This document shows, piece after piece, positions 40,371 through 47,825 of a stretch of 64,000 nucleotides of DNA. Source of the stretch: Limosilactobacillus kribbianus (GTDB lineage: Bacteria; Bacillota; Bacilli; Lactobacillales; Lactobacillaceae); assembly GCF_026413145.1 (NCBI RefSeq), contig NZ_JAOVYZ010000002.1, positions 62,001 through 126,000 of the forward strand, read 5' to 3'. A program made the translations under genes and the position numbers. The stretch's first letter is position 1. Each line of letters starts with the position of its first letter. Under the pieces are notes generated by a model. That model saw nothing but the letters and a program-made list of their open reading frames with translations. It had not been told where the DNA came from and searched no databases.

Positions 40371-42087
40371 CCCCCTTTCGAATCTGTGAATCAACAATCT
40401 GCTGGTAGGTCTTGTTGTGGGCCCGCAGTTCTGCATGCGTTCCCTGGCCAACTACCTTCCCGTTATCTAAGACAATGATCATATCAGCGTCGGCAACGGT
40501 CGAAATTCGTTGGGCAACGATTACTGTTACCGCCTGTTGAATTTGCGGGTCCTGGCGGAGAGCCTGGCGCAACTTAGCATCAGTTTGAAAATCCAAGGCC
40601 GAGAAAGAATCATCAAAGATGTAGATCGACGCCCGCTTAATAATCGTTCGTGCAATCGTCAGTCGTTGTCGCTGCCCGCCAGAGAAGTTGCTCCCGTTTT
40701 GTTCAACAATTGCCTCCAGGCCGCCCGCTTCTTGAACAAAGTCATCTGCCTGAGCAATCTTCAACGCTTGCCACATCTGTTCATCCGTGGCCTGGTCATT
40801 GCCGAACTGTAAGTTGGAGCGCACCGTCCCACTAAAGAGAACCGCCTTTTGTGGAGCAATCGAGATCATCTCGTGCAGGTCGTGCTGACTAAGCTTATCA
40901 ATTGCTTGGCCGTCAACTCTGATCTGGCCGCTTTCGACATTAAACAACCGGGGAATCAGGTTGACCAGGGTTGATTTTCCCGAACCGGTCCCACCAATAA
41001 TCGCCAAAGTCTGTCCAGCGTGGGTGGTGAAATTGAGATCTTGTAGCGCCAGCCGCTCAGCACCGTCATAACGGAAATTAACGTGGTCAAACTGAAGAGT
41101 GGCGGGATGCTGTGGATCAATCTCTACCCGTGAATCTTCTGAAGGATCCGCCACACTGATTGGCGTTTCTAAAACAGCGTTAATCCGGCTTGCGGAAGCC
41201 GAAGCCCGCGGAACGAAGACGAAGATCATTGATAACATCATAAAGGAGATCATAATCTGGGTTGCGTAGGTCATAAAGGCAATTAGGTTCCCAACCTGCA
41301 TGGTCATCTGGGCAATCAGATGACTACCAAACAGGATGATGCTGACGTTGGTCAAGCTGAGAATCAGCGTTACGACCGGAAGAAGAAAGGAAACAAGGGT
41401 AAAAGCCTTGATTCCCGTCATCGTATAGTCCTCATTAGCTTGACGGAAACGATTGCGCTCCCGTTTTTCCTGGCGAAAGGCCCGAATCACCCGGACCCCG
41501 GTCAGGCTTTCACGAAAGATCAGGTTAATCCGGTCCGTCTTTTTCTGAATACTCTTAAACAGCGGAACGGCGAACCGCATCACCAAGGCGACGATGATGG
41601 CTAGGATCGGGAGGCTGATTAGAAAGACAAGTGTCAGTCGCGGCTCACGAACATAGGCTAATACACAGGCCGCCACCAGCATAATTGGTGATTGGAGCAT
41701 CATTCGGAGCACCTGAACCATCACGTTTTGAATTTGAACGATGTCGTTAGTGGACCGGGTAATCAATGAGGAATCCCCAAAATGGCTGAACTCCTTGCTG
41801 GAAAAACGCAGAACGCGGTGAAAAATCTGCCGCCGTAATTTTTCACCAACCTGCATCGCCTGGGTCGACGCAAAATAAACGTTACCGGCCGCTGCAAGCA
41901 ACCCAATTCCCGCGACGATCAGCATTGAAATTCCGTCATGCCAAACCGTGGCCATATCTTGACGCATAATCCCCTGATCGACTAATTCCGAAGTGATCGT
42001 CGGCAAATACAGGTCGCAGGCAACCTGTAGTAATAGGAAGAGGACGGCAAGACTAACCGCCCACCATTTTAAATTCTTTTTGGCAAT
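40336..42087 (-). CDS. ABC exporter half-transporter, degenerate-site subunit (LmrC/BmrC-like), start codon disrupted
   Basis: An ABC fusion protein. Walker A is GGTGSGKST and the signature is FSGGQRQRL. Walker B reads IYIFDDSFSALD, with Asp in place of the catalytic Glu, as in the degenerate half of heterodimeric exporters. An ATG at 42096, overlapping the MarR stop, is followed by ACC and then an in-frame TAA (42088-42090). The open frame continues from an ATT (42085-42087) through KKNLKWWAVSLAVLFLLLQ, the first membrane helix. AGGA lies 9 bases before this ATT. The next TTG (42006) would delete that helix. Either a recent nonsense mutation, a sequence error or a rare ATT start explains this. 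Confidence 0.8.
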   Translation of the reverse strand: MAKKNLKWWAVSLAVLFLLLQVACDLYLPTITSELVDQGIMRQDMATVWHDGISMLIVAGIGLLAAAGNVYFASTQAMQVGEKLRRQIFHRVLRFSSKEFSHFGDSSLITRSTNDIVQIQNVMVQVLRMMLQSPIMLVAACVLAYVREPRLTLVFLISLPILAIIVALVMRFAVPLFKSIQKKTDRINLIFRESLTGVRVIRAFRQEKRERNRFRQANEDYTMTGIKAFTLVSFLLPVVTLILSLTNVSIILFGSHLIAQMTMQVGNLIAFMTYATQIMISFMMLSMIFVFVPRASASASRINAVLETPISVADPSEDSRVEIDPQHPATLQFDHVNFRYDGAERLALQDLNFTTHAGQTLAIIGGTGSGKSTLVNLIPRLFNVESGQIRVDGQAIDKLSQHDLHEMISIAPQKAVLFSGTVRSNLQFGNDQATDEQMWQALKIAQADDFVQEAGGLEAIVEQNGSNFSGGQRQRLTIARTIIKRASIYIFDDSFSALDFQTDAKLRQALRQDPQIQQAVTVIVAQRISTVADADMIIVLDNGKVVGQGTHAELRAHNKTYQQIVDSQIRKGDEERATQTKKN

Positions 42088-42092
42088 TTAGG

Positions 42093-42542
42093 TCATTCCT
42101 GATCATTCCCTTCTCTTGCCAAAATCCGAAGCTGCTTTTCCATCTTATCCAAAACCGCGACAAACTGTTGGCGTTCATCATCACTCACGTCGTGCAATAG
42201 CATCGTACCAAATTGACGTCGGCGAGCAATCAGGTCTTGGCGAAATTCTTCGCCCTGTTGTGTCAAATTAACGCGGATTACCCGTCGATCCTTTGAATCC
42301 CGCAACCGGCTTATGTAGCCGCCTTTTTCTAAACGCTCGAGAACCTCGGTTAAGGATCCCGGCTTCACATGCGCGATTTTAGCAATCTCGCGCTGTGAAC
42401 AGTTGGGATGGTGGGCAATTGTTTCCACGATCCGTCCTTGACCACGAAAAATCGTCGGGTGCAGTGATCGTTGCATCGTCGCGTAAACGTCCTTGATCAG
42501 CCCGTAGAGGCGGTGAAAGAATTCCTCATCTGTAATCGACAT
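42093..42542 (-). CDS. MarR family transcriptional regulator
   Basis: A 149-residue winged-helix protein. The recognition region CSQREIAKIAHVKPGSLTEVLERL and the wing RDSKDRRVIRVNLT are typical of MarR. The start is the ATG at 42542, after AAAGGAG. A further ATG at 42578 lies within the operator. It leads the operon marR-ABC-ABC, and a perfect inverted repeat at its promoter suggests autorepression, relieved by a drug-like ligand. Confidence 0.9.
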   Translation of the reverse strand: MSITDEEFFHRLYGLIKDVYATMQRSLHPTIFRGQGRIVETIAHHPNCSQREIAKIAHVKPGSLTEVLERLEKGGYISRLRDSKDRRVIRVNLTQQGEEFRQDLIARRRQFGTMLLHDVSDDERQQFVAVLDKMEKQLRILAREGNDQE

Positions 42543-42562
42543 CTGCTTGGTCGCTCCTTTAA

Positions 42563-42586
42563 CAATCGTTAGGTACATAACGATTG
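42563..42586. promoter_or_regulatory. MarR operator (perfect inverted repeat)
   Basis: CAATCGTTA (42563-42571) and TAACGATTG (42578-42586) are exact complements with a 6-bp spacer. They lie immediately after the -10 box and before the Shine-Dalgarno site of the MarR gene. Confidence 0.75.
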
Positions 42587-42589
42587 CTC

Positions 42590-42617
42590 ATTTTACCACT
42601 TCCCACCCAAAATGCAA
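42590..42617 (-). promoter_or_regulatory. Promoter of the marR-ABC operon
   Basis: TTGCAT (42612-42617), 16-base spacer, TAAAAT (42590-42595), followed by the operator. The -35 touches the T run of the upstream terminator. Confidence 0.6.
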
Positions 42618-42618
42618 T

Positions 42619-42656
42619 CAAAAAACGCCCGGAGCAAAAAATGCTCACGGACGTTC
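42619..42656 (-). terminator. Terminator of the serine-rich protein gene
   Basis: On the minus strand AACGTCCGTGAGCA pairs imperfectly with TGCTCCGGGCGTT and is followed by TTTTTTG. Confidence 0.7.
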
Positions 42657-42665
42657 ACTTGATTA

Positions 42666-43523
42666 TTAATTTGGCTGATCAGAAATAACACCGTTTGGCT
42701 GGTTCGAAATAGCTGGTTGGTAGCTGGTTCCGCCACCACCATTGCCACCACGGTAAGTTGAACGAGAGCCACCAGTGCTGCGCCGGTAGGAACTACCACC
42801 ACCGTTGCCGCTGTAGCTAGTTCCACCACCATTACTTTGACTGCTGCCGCCACCATTACCGTTGTTGGTATTGTTAGCGTTACTATTAGCGCTGTTACTG
42901 TGCGACGAAGAGCTGGAAGAATGCGAGCTGCTAGAACTAGAGGAACTAGAACTCGAAGAACTGGAAGAAACTGATGAACTGCTCTCTGATGAACTTTCAG
43001 CCTTTTGTTCCTTAACCACAAGTCGCTTGGTAACTTTCTTCTTCCCGCGGGTTGCGATTACGTCATATTCGCCCGCGTTCTCAAGACTAATGGTCTTAGT
43101 AATTATTCCCTTTCCTGACTGCGCTTTAATGGTTGCATAGGTCGTTCCTGTTCGGTGCCCTTTAATGACCACCTTTGTATCCGGTGAAACCATGAACTTC
43201 ACCTTGGCATTTCCGTCGTCATTCAAACGGGCCGTCTTCTTAAAACTCAGTGTAATCTCTTTGTCTGCACTAGTGGAAGTCTTAACTGGTTCCTTGACCT
43301 TGGTTGTTTTGGAGGCAGCCTCCTGATGGCCGGTAAACGAACTGACCCCAGCACCAACCAGTCCCCCTACCAGGAGGATTACCATCAGCCAATTAAAGAA
43401 GACCCCACCCCGGCTAACGTGGTTAACTCCCCGCTTCATCCGGTTAACCTGTCGGAGGTATTGGAAAATCAACAGAATGGCTGCTACAACGGCCAAGATA
43501 ATAAATAGATTCTTAATTCGCAT
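42666..43523 (-). CDS. Serine-rich membrane-anchored protein, unknown function
   Basis: A 285-residue protein. Two membrane segments (about 5-22 and 42-62) flank a short basic loop (NRMKRGVNHVSRGG). A beta-rich domain follows (about 85-175, with ITLSFKKTARLNDDGNAKVKF). Then comes a nearly pure serine stretch (about 176-210) and a low-complexity Asn/Gly/Ser tail with repeated GGG blocks. No sortase motif is seen. It may be a surface-exposed spacer-type protein, which is inference. The serine run is encoded by a repetitive tract likely to vary in length. Confidence 0.75.
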   Translation of the reverse strand: MRIKNLFIILAVVAAILLIFQYLRQVNRMKRGVNHVSRGGVFFNWLMVILLVGGLVGAGVSSFTGHQEAASKTTKVKEPVKTSTSADKEITLSFKKTARLNDDGNAKVKFMVSPDTKVVIKGHRTGTTYATIKAQSGKGIITKTISLENAGEYDVIATRGKKKVTKRLVVKEQKAESSSESSSSVSSSSSSSSSSSSSSSHSSSSSSHSNSANSNANNTNNGNGGGSSQSNGGGTSYSGNGGGSSYRRSTGGSRSTYRGGNGGGGTSYQPAISNQPNGVISDQPN

Positions 43524-43689
43524 AATTTAAACACCATAAATTCGTTATTTTTTCAAAAAATGATACAAAATCATTTTAACATGAAAATTCATTTTTTTAA
43601 GCGCTTTAGAGAGATTATCAGCTAACGACCGTTTTCTTCAGGCAAAGGCATTGTTTTGTCTCAGCTATCATAAGTACGATGCCTTTTAA

Positions 43690-43733
43690 CAAAAAAAGCC
43701 CTCACATCAACGCTTAACGATGATGTGAGGGTA
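43690..43733 (-). terminator. Terminator of tRNA-Glu
   Basis: CCCTCACATCA and TGATGTGAGGG pair perfectly, with a T run of seven on the minus strand. Confidence 0.85.
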
Positions 43734-43739
43734 TCAAAA

Positions 43740-43812
43740 TCACCCGCACGGGGATCGAACCCGTAACTCCGCCTTGAGAGGGCGACGTCTTAACCAATTT
43801 GACCAGCGGGCA
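43740..43812 (-). tRNA. tRNA-Glu (anticodon CTC)
   Basis: A full cloverleaf of 73 nt fits. The acceptor is TGCCCGC with GCGGGTG, the D arm GTC/GAC, the anticodon stem TCGCC/GGCGG with loop CTCTCAA (anticodon CTC, reads GAG), the T arm ACGGG/CCCGT with TTCGATC, and the discriminator A. CCA is not encoded. The first acceptor pair is U-G and the second G-U, while typical tRNA-Glu has G1-C72. Confidence 0.88.
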
Positions 43813-43881
43813 ATAGTATTAACGTACAAATGTGATTATACGTTATTCGACTATCCCTTGTCAATCAGAAATTAGATTTTT

Positions 43882-44211
43882 TTACTCGTACGAAAGTTCC
43901 AACAGGTAAGAATGCTCAGTCGGCAGATGGGCAGTCGTTACCCAAACATTATGGTAGTTGGGTTGGGTACAATTGGTCAGCCGAAAATAGTCGTCCAAGA
44001 GATCTTCGTTTTTAGCGACGAAATCATTCGACAAGCGGTTAACCATCAGTTTCATTGCCGGAAAATAAAAGCCCGCATCCGCAACTTTCAGTTGATCATC
44101 AATTCCAAGCATGATCGTATTAGTATAGTGGGCCCGCTGCATCTTAATCAGTTCCGGGTGCCGCTTAATCTTCGACAAGACATAATAAATTGAATCAGAA
44201 TTACTAGCCAT
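43882..44211 (-). CDS. Hypothetical protein between two tRNA genes
   Basis: A 109-residue soluble protein with no recognised domain. It is mainly helical at the N-terminus (SDSIYYVLSKIKRHPELIKMQ) and has an acidic middle (KNEDLLDDYFRLTN). GAGGAAGAG lies before the ATG at 44211. It is probably a small lactobacillar family of unknown function. Its neighbours tRNA-Glu and tRNA-Gln give no hint of a role. Confidence 0.6.
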   Translation of the reverse strand: MASNSDSIYYVLSKIKRHPELIKMQRAHYTNTIMLGIDDQLKVADAGFYFPAMKLMVNRLSNDFVAKNEDLLDDYFRLTNCTQPNYHNVWVTTAHLPTEHSYLLELSYE

Positions 44212-44265
44212 TTCTCTCTTCCTCTCATAATGGCAATTGTAACAGATTTTACAGCGGTGGGAAAA

Positions 44266-44303
44266 TAAAAAAAGTCACAATCCAATCAACTTGGATTATG
44301 ACT
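44266..44303 (-). terminator. Terminator of tRNA-Gln
   Basis: AGTCATAATCCAA and TTGGATTGTGACT pair with one mismatch around a GTTGA loop, then seven T on the minus strand. Confidence 0.8.
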
Positions 44304-44310
44304 CATCTTA

Positions 44311-44381
44311 TTGGGAATACTGGGTTCGAACCAGTGATCAAGGATTCAGAGTCCTTTGCCTTACCGCTTGGCCAATTCCCA
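44311..44381 (-). tRNA. tRNA-Gln (anticodon CTG)
   Basis: A 71-nt cloverleaf. The acceptor is TGGGAAT with ATTCCCA, the D arm GCC/GGC, the anticodon stem AAGGA/TCCTT with loop CTCTGAA (anticodon CTG, reads CAG), the T arm ACTGG/CCAGT with TTCGAAC, and the discriminator A. U1-A72 is the usual tRNA-Gln identity pair for the amidotransferase route. CCA is not encoded. Confidence 0.9.
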
Positions 44382-44433
44382 ATGTCGTTGTTTCAATCAA
44401 CGATTATTACTATACAGGGAATTGCCCCTTTCG

Positions 44434-44916
44434 TCAACCCTTTTTCTCAATTTCTTTGGCAAATTCTTTTTCCTGCTCAGCAATTCGCTGCTTGGTCCGC
44501 TTGGTGGCATTTGCCGTTGACGTTTGGTTCACCCAGTAATCGACATCGGCCTTAATCTGAGCTTGTGTCTCTGGCGAATAATCGTGGTGCAGGAAGTTAT
44601 AGTTGGTGGCACTGTCCTGCTTTTGCCAAACGGCTGCCATGATAAACTGGCTCCGTGTCCGTTGCAGCTTCGGGGCTGCATCCGCCGCAACGGCCCGCAC
44701 GTCAAGTACCTTGGCGGTTGCCATCGGGGGCACGATTCGCTCGCTGGGCAGGTATGGACCAACCGGCACGTTGATCAGGGCACCACGCATAACCTCCTGC
44801 CAGTCCTTCCTGGTCGCCAGACGATGTTCCAGTCCGGGTTCGACATCATTGGCAAGCAGGTATTCCCGCTTTTCACCCCAGCTTAATTCTACTTGAACTA
44901 CGAATACGTGTGCCAT
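44434..44916 (-). CDS. Hypothetical protein upstream of tRNA-Gln
   Basis: A 160-residue protein without recognised motifs. The N-terminal part is beta-rich (AHVFVVQVELSWGEKREYLL). The C-terminal part is a charged helix (KRTKQRIAEQEKEFAKEIEKKG) that may form a coiled coil. The start is the ATG at 44916, about 7 bases after AAAGGGTG. An ATG three codons earlier is too near that site. No function can be assigned. Confidence 0.6.
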   Translation of the reverse strand: MAHVFVVQVELSWGEKREYLLANDVEPGLEHRLATRKDWQEVMRGALINVPVGPYLPSERIVPPMATAKVLDVRAVAADAAPKLQRTRSQFIMAAVWQKQDSATNYNFLHHDYSPETQAQIKADVDYWVNQTSTANATKRTKQRIAEQEKEFAKEIEKKG

Positions 44917-45074
44917 CGAAATCACCCTTTCAACAATCTTTCCTAGCTATATTTTAACTCAAACTAACGCCGTCTGTGAATTTCATTACAAGAAATCATA
45001 AAATTTCGGCCAAGCTAGGCGAATCAATAGACTTTTGCCCCCGATCTATACTAAAATTTGTGCATTAGGAGGTG

Positions 45075-45791
45075 GTGGGGATTCGTAGACGCCTGTTCTT
45101 ACCATTAATTTACTTACTGTTATTTGGCGGAATTATCTGGTTCTACCAAAACAACGCCTTCTTCCAACAGGAGGCTAACGTCGCTATTCACGACGTCCAA
45201 GTTCTTACTTACAACGGAATTAACAAGTTAACGGGGAAAAAGGTCGCCACGCTAACGTCACAAAAAAATGACACCCAAAAGACGAGTTCAAGCGACGGCC
45301 GCTGGCAGCATGCCAATGCAACCGTCTACGTTGATCTGACCAACCCGGTTCTGCGCAACGCCGCCGAATCGGCCATCAGCCAGTGGAATCGCACGGGGGC
45401 ATTTACCTTTAACGAGACCAGCGACAAATCCAAGGCTGACATCGTCATTTCCGCGATCAATGACAAAAGCAATGGTGCGGCCGGACTGACTAATTCGAGT
45501 ACCAATGCGATGACCGGTTATCTGGTTCACGCTGACGTCCAGCTCAACGCTGCCTACCTGCTCAACCCCAGTTACGGCTATTCGCAGCAGCGGATTGTCA
45601 ACACGGCCGAGCACGAACTCGGCCATGCCATTGGGCTCCAGCACAACAACGGCACCTCGGTCATGCAGCCGGCCGGATCCTTCTATACGATCCAGCCCAC
45701 CGATGTCCAAGCAGTTCAAAATCTCTATTCGTCAACCCCGGAAACCAACCAGAGTTCTACCAGTCAAAGTCAACAGCAAAGCAATCAGTAA
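45075..45791 (+). CDS. Matrixin-like zinc metalloprotease, membrane-anchored
   Basis: About 238 residues. An N-terminal membrane helix (about 7-25) is followed by an extracytoplasmic catalytic domain. The metzincin zinc motif HELGHAIGLQH lies at 180-190, with the downstream methionine (SVMQPAG) as the Met-turn. The Ser/Gln-rich tail is disordered. The start is uncertain. AGGAGG (45067-45072) overlaps one GTG and is only two bases from the next (45075), while an ATT at 45081 has eight-base spacing. Its substrate and role are unknown, with extracellular protein processing the likely class. Confidence 0.82.
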   Translation: MGIRRRLFLPLIYLLLFGGIIWFYQNNAFFQQEANVAIHDVQVLTYNGINKLTGKKVATLTSQKNDTQKTSSSDGRWQHANATVYVDLTNPVLRNAAESAISQWNRTGAFTFNETSDKSKADIVISAINDKSNGAAGLTNSSTNAMTGYLVHADVQLNAAYLLNPSYGYSQQRIVNTAEHELGHAIGLQHNNGTSVMQPAGSFYTIQPTDVQAVQNLYSSTPETNQSSTSQSQQQSNQ

Positions 45792-45795
45792 AATC

Positions 45796-45835
45796 AAAAA
45801 CCGCCAAGTCTTTTGCAGACTTGGCAGTTTTTTTA
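45796..45835. terminator. Bidirectional terminator
   Basis: GCCAAGTCT and AGACTTGGC pair around TTTGC, with an A run before and T run after. It lies between the convergent protease and EamA genes. Confidence 0.8.
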
Positions 45836-46753
45836 AGCAATATTTTCTCCCTCATGATGTTGCGGAATGCGAATGTTGATCGCCAACACCGCCACGATTA
45901 CCAGGATCGATCCCACGATGTCCATTCCCGTCATGTGAAGGTTAAACAGTAAAACGGAACCGATCGTCGCCGCCAGCGGTTCAAAGGCGTCCATCAGGCT
46001 AAAGGTCGTCGCGTCAATGTACTTGAGCGAATTATTGGCTAATTGGAACGGGATCAGGGTCCCAATCACTAGAATTCCCAACCAACAGATCCAAACGATC
46101 GGTAGGTTCGGGACGTGTGGCTGAGCCGGGTGAATCGCCAGAAGCGACAGACCGGCGAAGAGCAGGCCCCAGCCAGTGACAACCAGCGATGGCACCCGGT
46201 TGGTCCGCAACATCTGCTGAGGGATCAAAGTATTGGTCGCAACCCCCACTGCAGCAACCAGGCCCCAGAATAAGACCAGGGGCGTGATGGCCATATGGTT
46301 AAGCTGCCCGTGCGTTGCCAGGATAAAGACCCCGGCAAAGGCGATCAGCGCACTGATGATTTCAATTCGGCGCGGCGGAATGTGCCGAAAGACAGCCACG
46401 TAAGCGATAATGAAGAAGGGCCCCAAGAACTGGAGAACGGTCGCAATTGAGGCATTGCCAAACTGAACCGCCATGAAGTAACCGTACTGTACCGGTACCA
46501 GGCCAAAGAATCCATATGCAAAGATCACCCAGGCATCGTGCAGGTTCTTAAAGATCTTGAACGGCTGGTCACCCTTGAATTGACTGATGATCAGCAAAAT
46601 AATTCCGGCAGAAATCATCCGGGTTTGAGTCACCCACATCGAGGTGATTTTGGGACTGACGTTAAACAGGGCTTTAGCAAATAAGCCCGAAATTCCCCAA
46701 AAGGTACAGGCCACGATGATCATGACCGTCCCCAAAACTTTCTTATTGGTCAT
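45833..46753 (-). CDS. EamA/DMT family transporter
   Basis: A 306-residue protein with ten hydrophobic segments arranged as two EamA repeats (about 10-140 and 155-290). FWGISGLFAKALF and LMDAFEPLAATIGSVLLF are typical of the drug/metabolite transporter superfamily. The substrate is unknown. Its start at 46753 has GGAAAG before it. It is monocistronic and ends at the shared terminator. Confidence 0.85.
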   Translation of the reverse strand: MTNKKVLGTVMIIVACTFWGISGLFAKALFNVSPKITSMWVTQTRMISAGIILLIISQFKGDQPFKIFKNLHDAWVIFAYGFFGLVPVQYGYFMAVQFGNASIATVLQFLGPFFIIAYVAVFRHIPPRRIEIISALIAFAGVFILATHGQLNHMAITPLVLFWGLVAAVGVATNTLIPQQMLRTNRVPSLVVTGWGLLFAGLSLLAIHPAQPHVPNLPIVWICWLGILVIGTLIPFQLANNSLKYIDATTFSLMDAFEPLAATIGSVLLFNLHMTGMDIVGSILVIVAVLAINIRIPQHHEGENIA

Positions 46754-46829
46754 AACTTTCCACTTTCCAATCTATAGATTTACACGTAGATCATTTTAAC
46801 ACATAAAGAAAGGCAAAAAATGAGCGTGC

Positions 46830-46867
46830 AAAAAAACGGCTGGCGAGGAGTCCTCGTCAACCGTTTC
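46830..46867 (-). terminator. Terminator of the arcB-arcC transcript
   Basis: On the minus strand AACGGTTGACGAGG pairs with CCTCGCCAGCCGTT (two mismatches) and is followed by seven T. Confidence 0.8.
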
Positions 46868-46876
46868 ATACCTGAT

Positions 46877-47809
46877 TTAGTTGTCACGAATAACCGTACC
46901 AACCTTGCCAGCTAAGGCATCATCTAAGCCGTTCAGAGAAGTGATAATTGCTTCACGCTCTGGGTGGCCTTCAACGAATGACAGGCAGGCTTCGATCTTC
47001 GGCAGCATACTACCAGCAGCGAACTGCTTTTCGTCCATGTACTGGTGAGCTTCGTCGATCGTCAGCGTCTTCAAAGCCTTTTCATCTGGCTTACCGTAGT
47101 TGACGTATACGTAGTCAACGGCGGTCAGGATGATCAGCTTGTCGGCACTGATTTGGTCGGCCAACAGGGAGCTGGAACGATCCTTGTCGATAACGGCAGG
47201 GACACCTTGGAGCCCGTCATCAGTCATGATGACTGGAACCCCACCGCCACCACCAGCGATAACCAGGTCGCCGGATTCGATCAGCGTATTGATGCTGTCG
47301 AGTTCCATGATCTTCTTCGGCAGTGGTGAAGGAACGACCTGACGGTAACCCCGACCAGCGTCTTCCTTAAAGGTGTAACCCTTTTCCTTCTCGATTTGTT
47401 CAGCTTGTTCCTTCGTGTAGAAGTCACCAACCGGCTTGGAAGGATTGTCAAATGCTGGATCCTGTGGGTCAACGGCAATCTGCGTAACGATGGTAGCAAC
47501 ATTCTTGTTCATCCAACGCTTGTGCAGTTCGTTTTGCAGACTCTGTTGCAAGTGGTAGCCAATGTAGCCTTGGCTCATGGCACCACATTCAGGGAATGGG
47601 AAGGCAGCCGTCTTACCATTCTCGGCAGCAAAGTTCATGCCCAGGTTGATGGCACCAACCTGTGGACCGTTACCGTGACTGATAACAACCTGGTTACCAG
47701 CATCGATCAGACCAATCAATGAGGATGCGGTATTCTTAACTAACTTTAATTGCTCTTCAGGTGATTTACCAAGGGCGTTACCACCTAAGGCAACAACTAC
47801 TTTAGCCAT
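46877..47809 (-). CDS. arcC: Carbamate kinase
   Basis: A 310-residue enzyme of the amino acid kinase family. It makes ATP from carbamoyl phosphate in the last step of the deiminase pathway. [28 protein letters not shown] and [12 protein letters not shown] are the family motifs. It starts 16 bases after the arcB stop and ends at a strong terminator, so arcB-arcC is a two-gene operon. Confidence 0.96.
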   Translation of the reverse strand: MAKVVVALGGNALGKSPEEQLKLVKNTASSLIGLIDAGNQVVISHGNGPQVGAINLGMNFAAENGKTAAFPFPECGAMSQGYIGYHLQQSLQNELHKRWMNKNVATIVTQIAVDPQDPAFDNPSKPVGDFYTKEQAEQIEKEKGYTFKEDAGRGYRQVVPSPLPKKIMELDSINTLIESGDLVIAGGGGGVPVIMTDDGLQGVPAVIDKDRSSSLLADQISADKLIILTAVDYVYVNYGKPDEKALKTLTIDEAHQYMDEKQFAAGSMLPKIEACLSFVEGHPEREAIITSLNGLDDALAGKVGTVIRDN

Positions 47810-47825
47810 CTAACTGCCTCCCTAA

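Noticed and set aside
42839-43000. Short-period repeats that could look like a CRISPR or satellite
   Set aside because: They are the codons of the serine tract in a coding gene, without spacers.
43641-43697. Hairpin AAAGGCAT/ATGCCTTT with a long loop
   Set aside because: No gene ends there on the plus strand and the loop is about 40 bases, so I could not support a terminator or small RNA.
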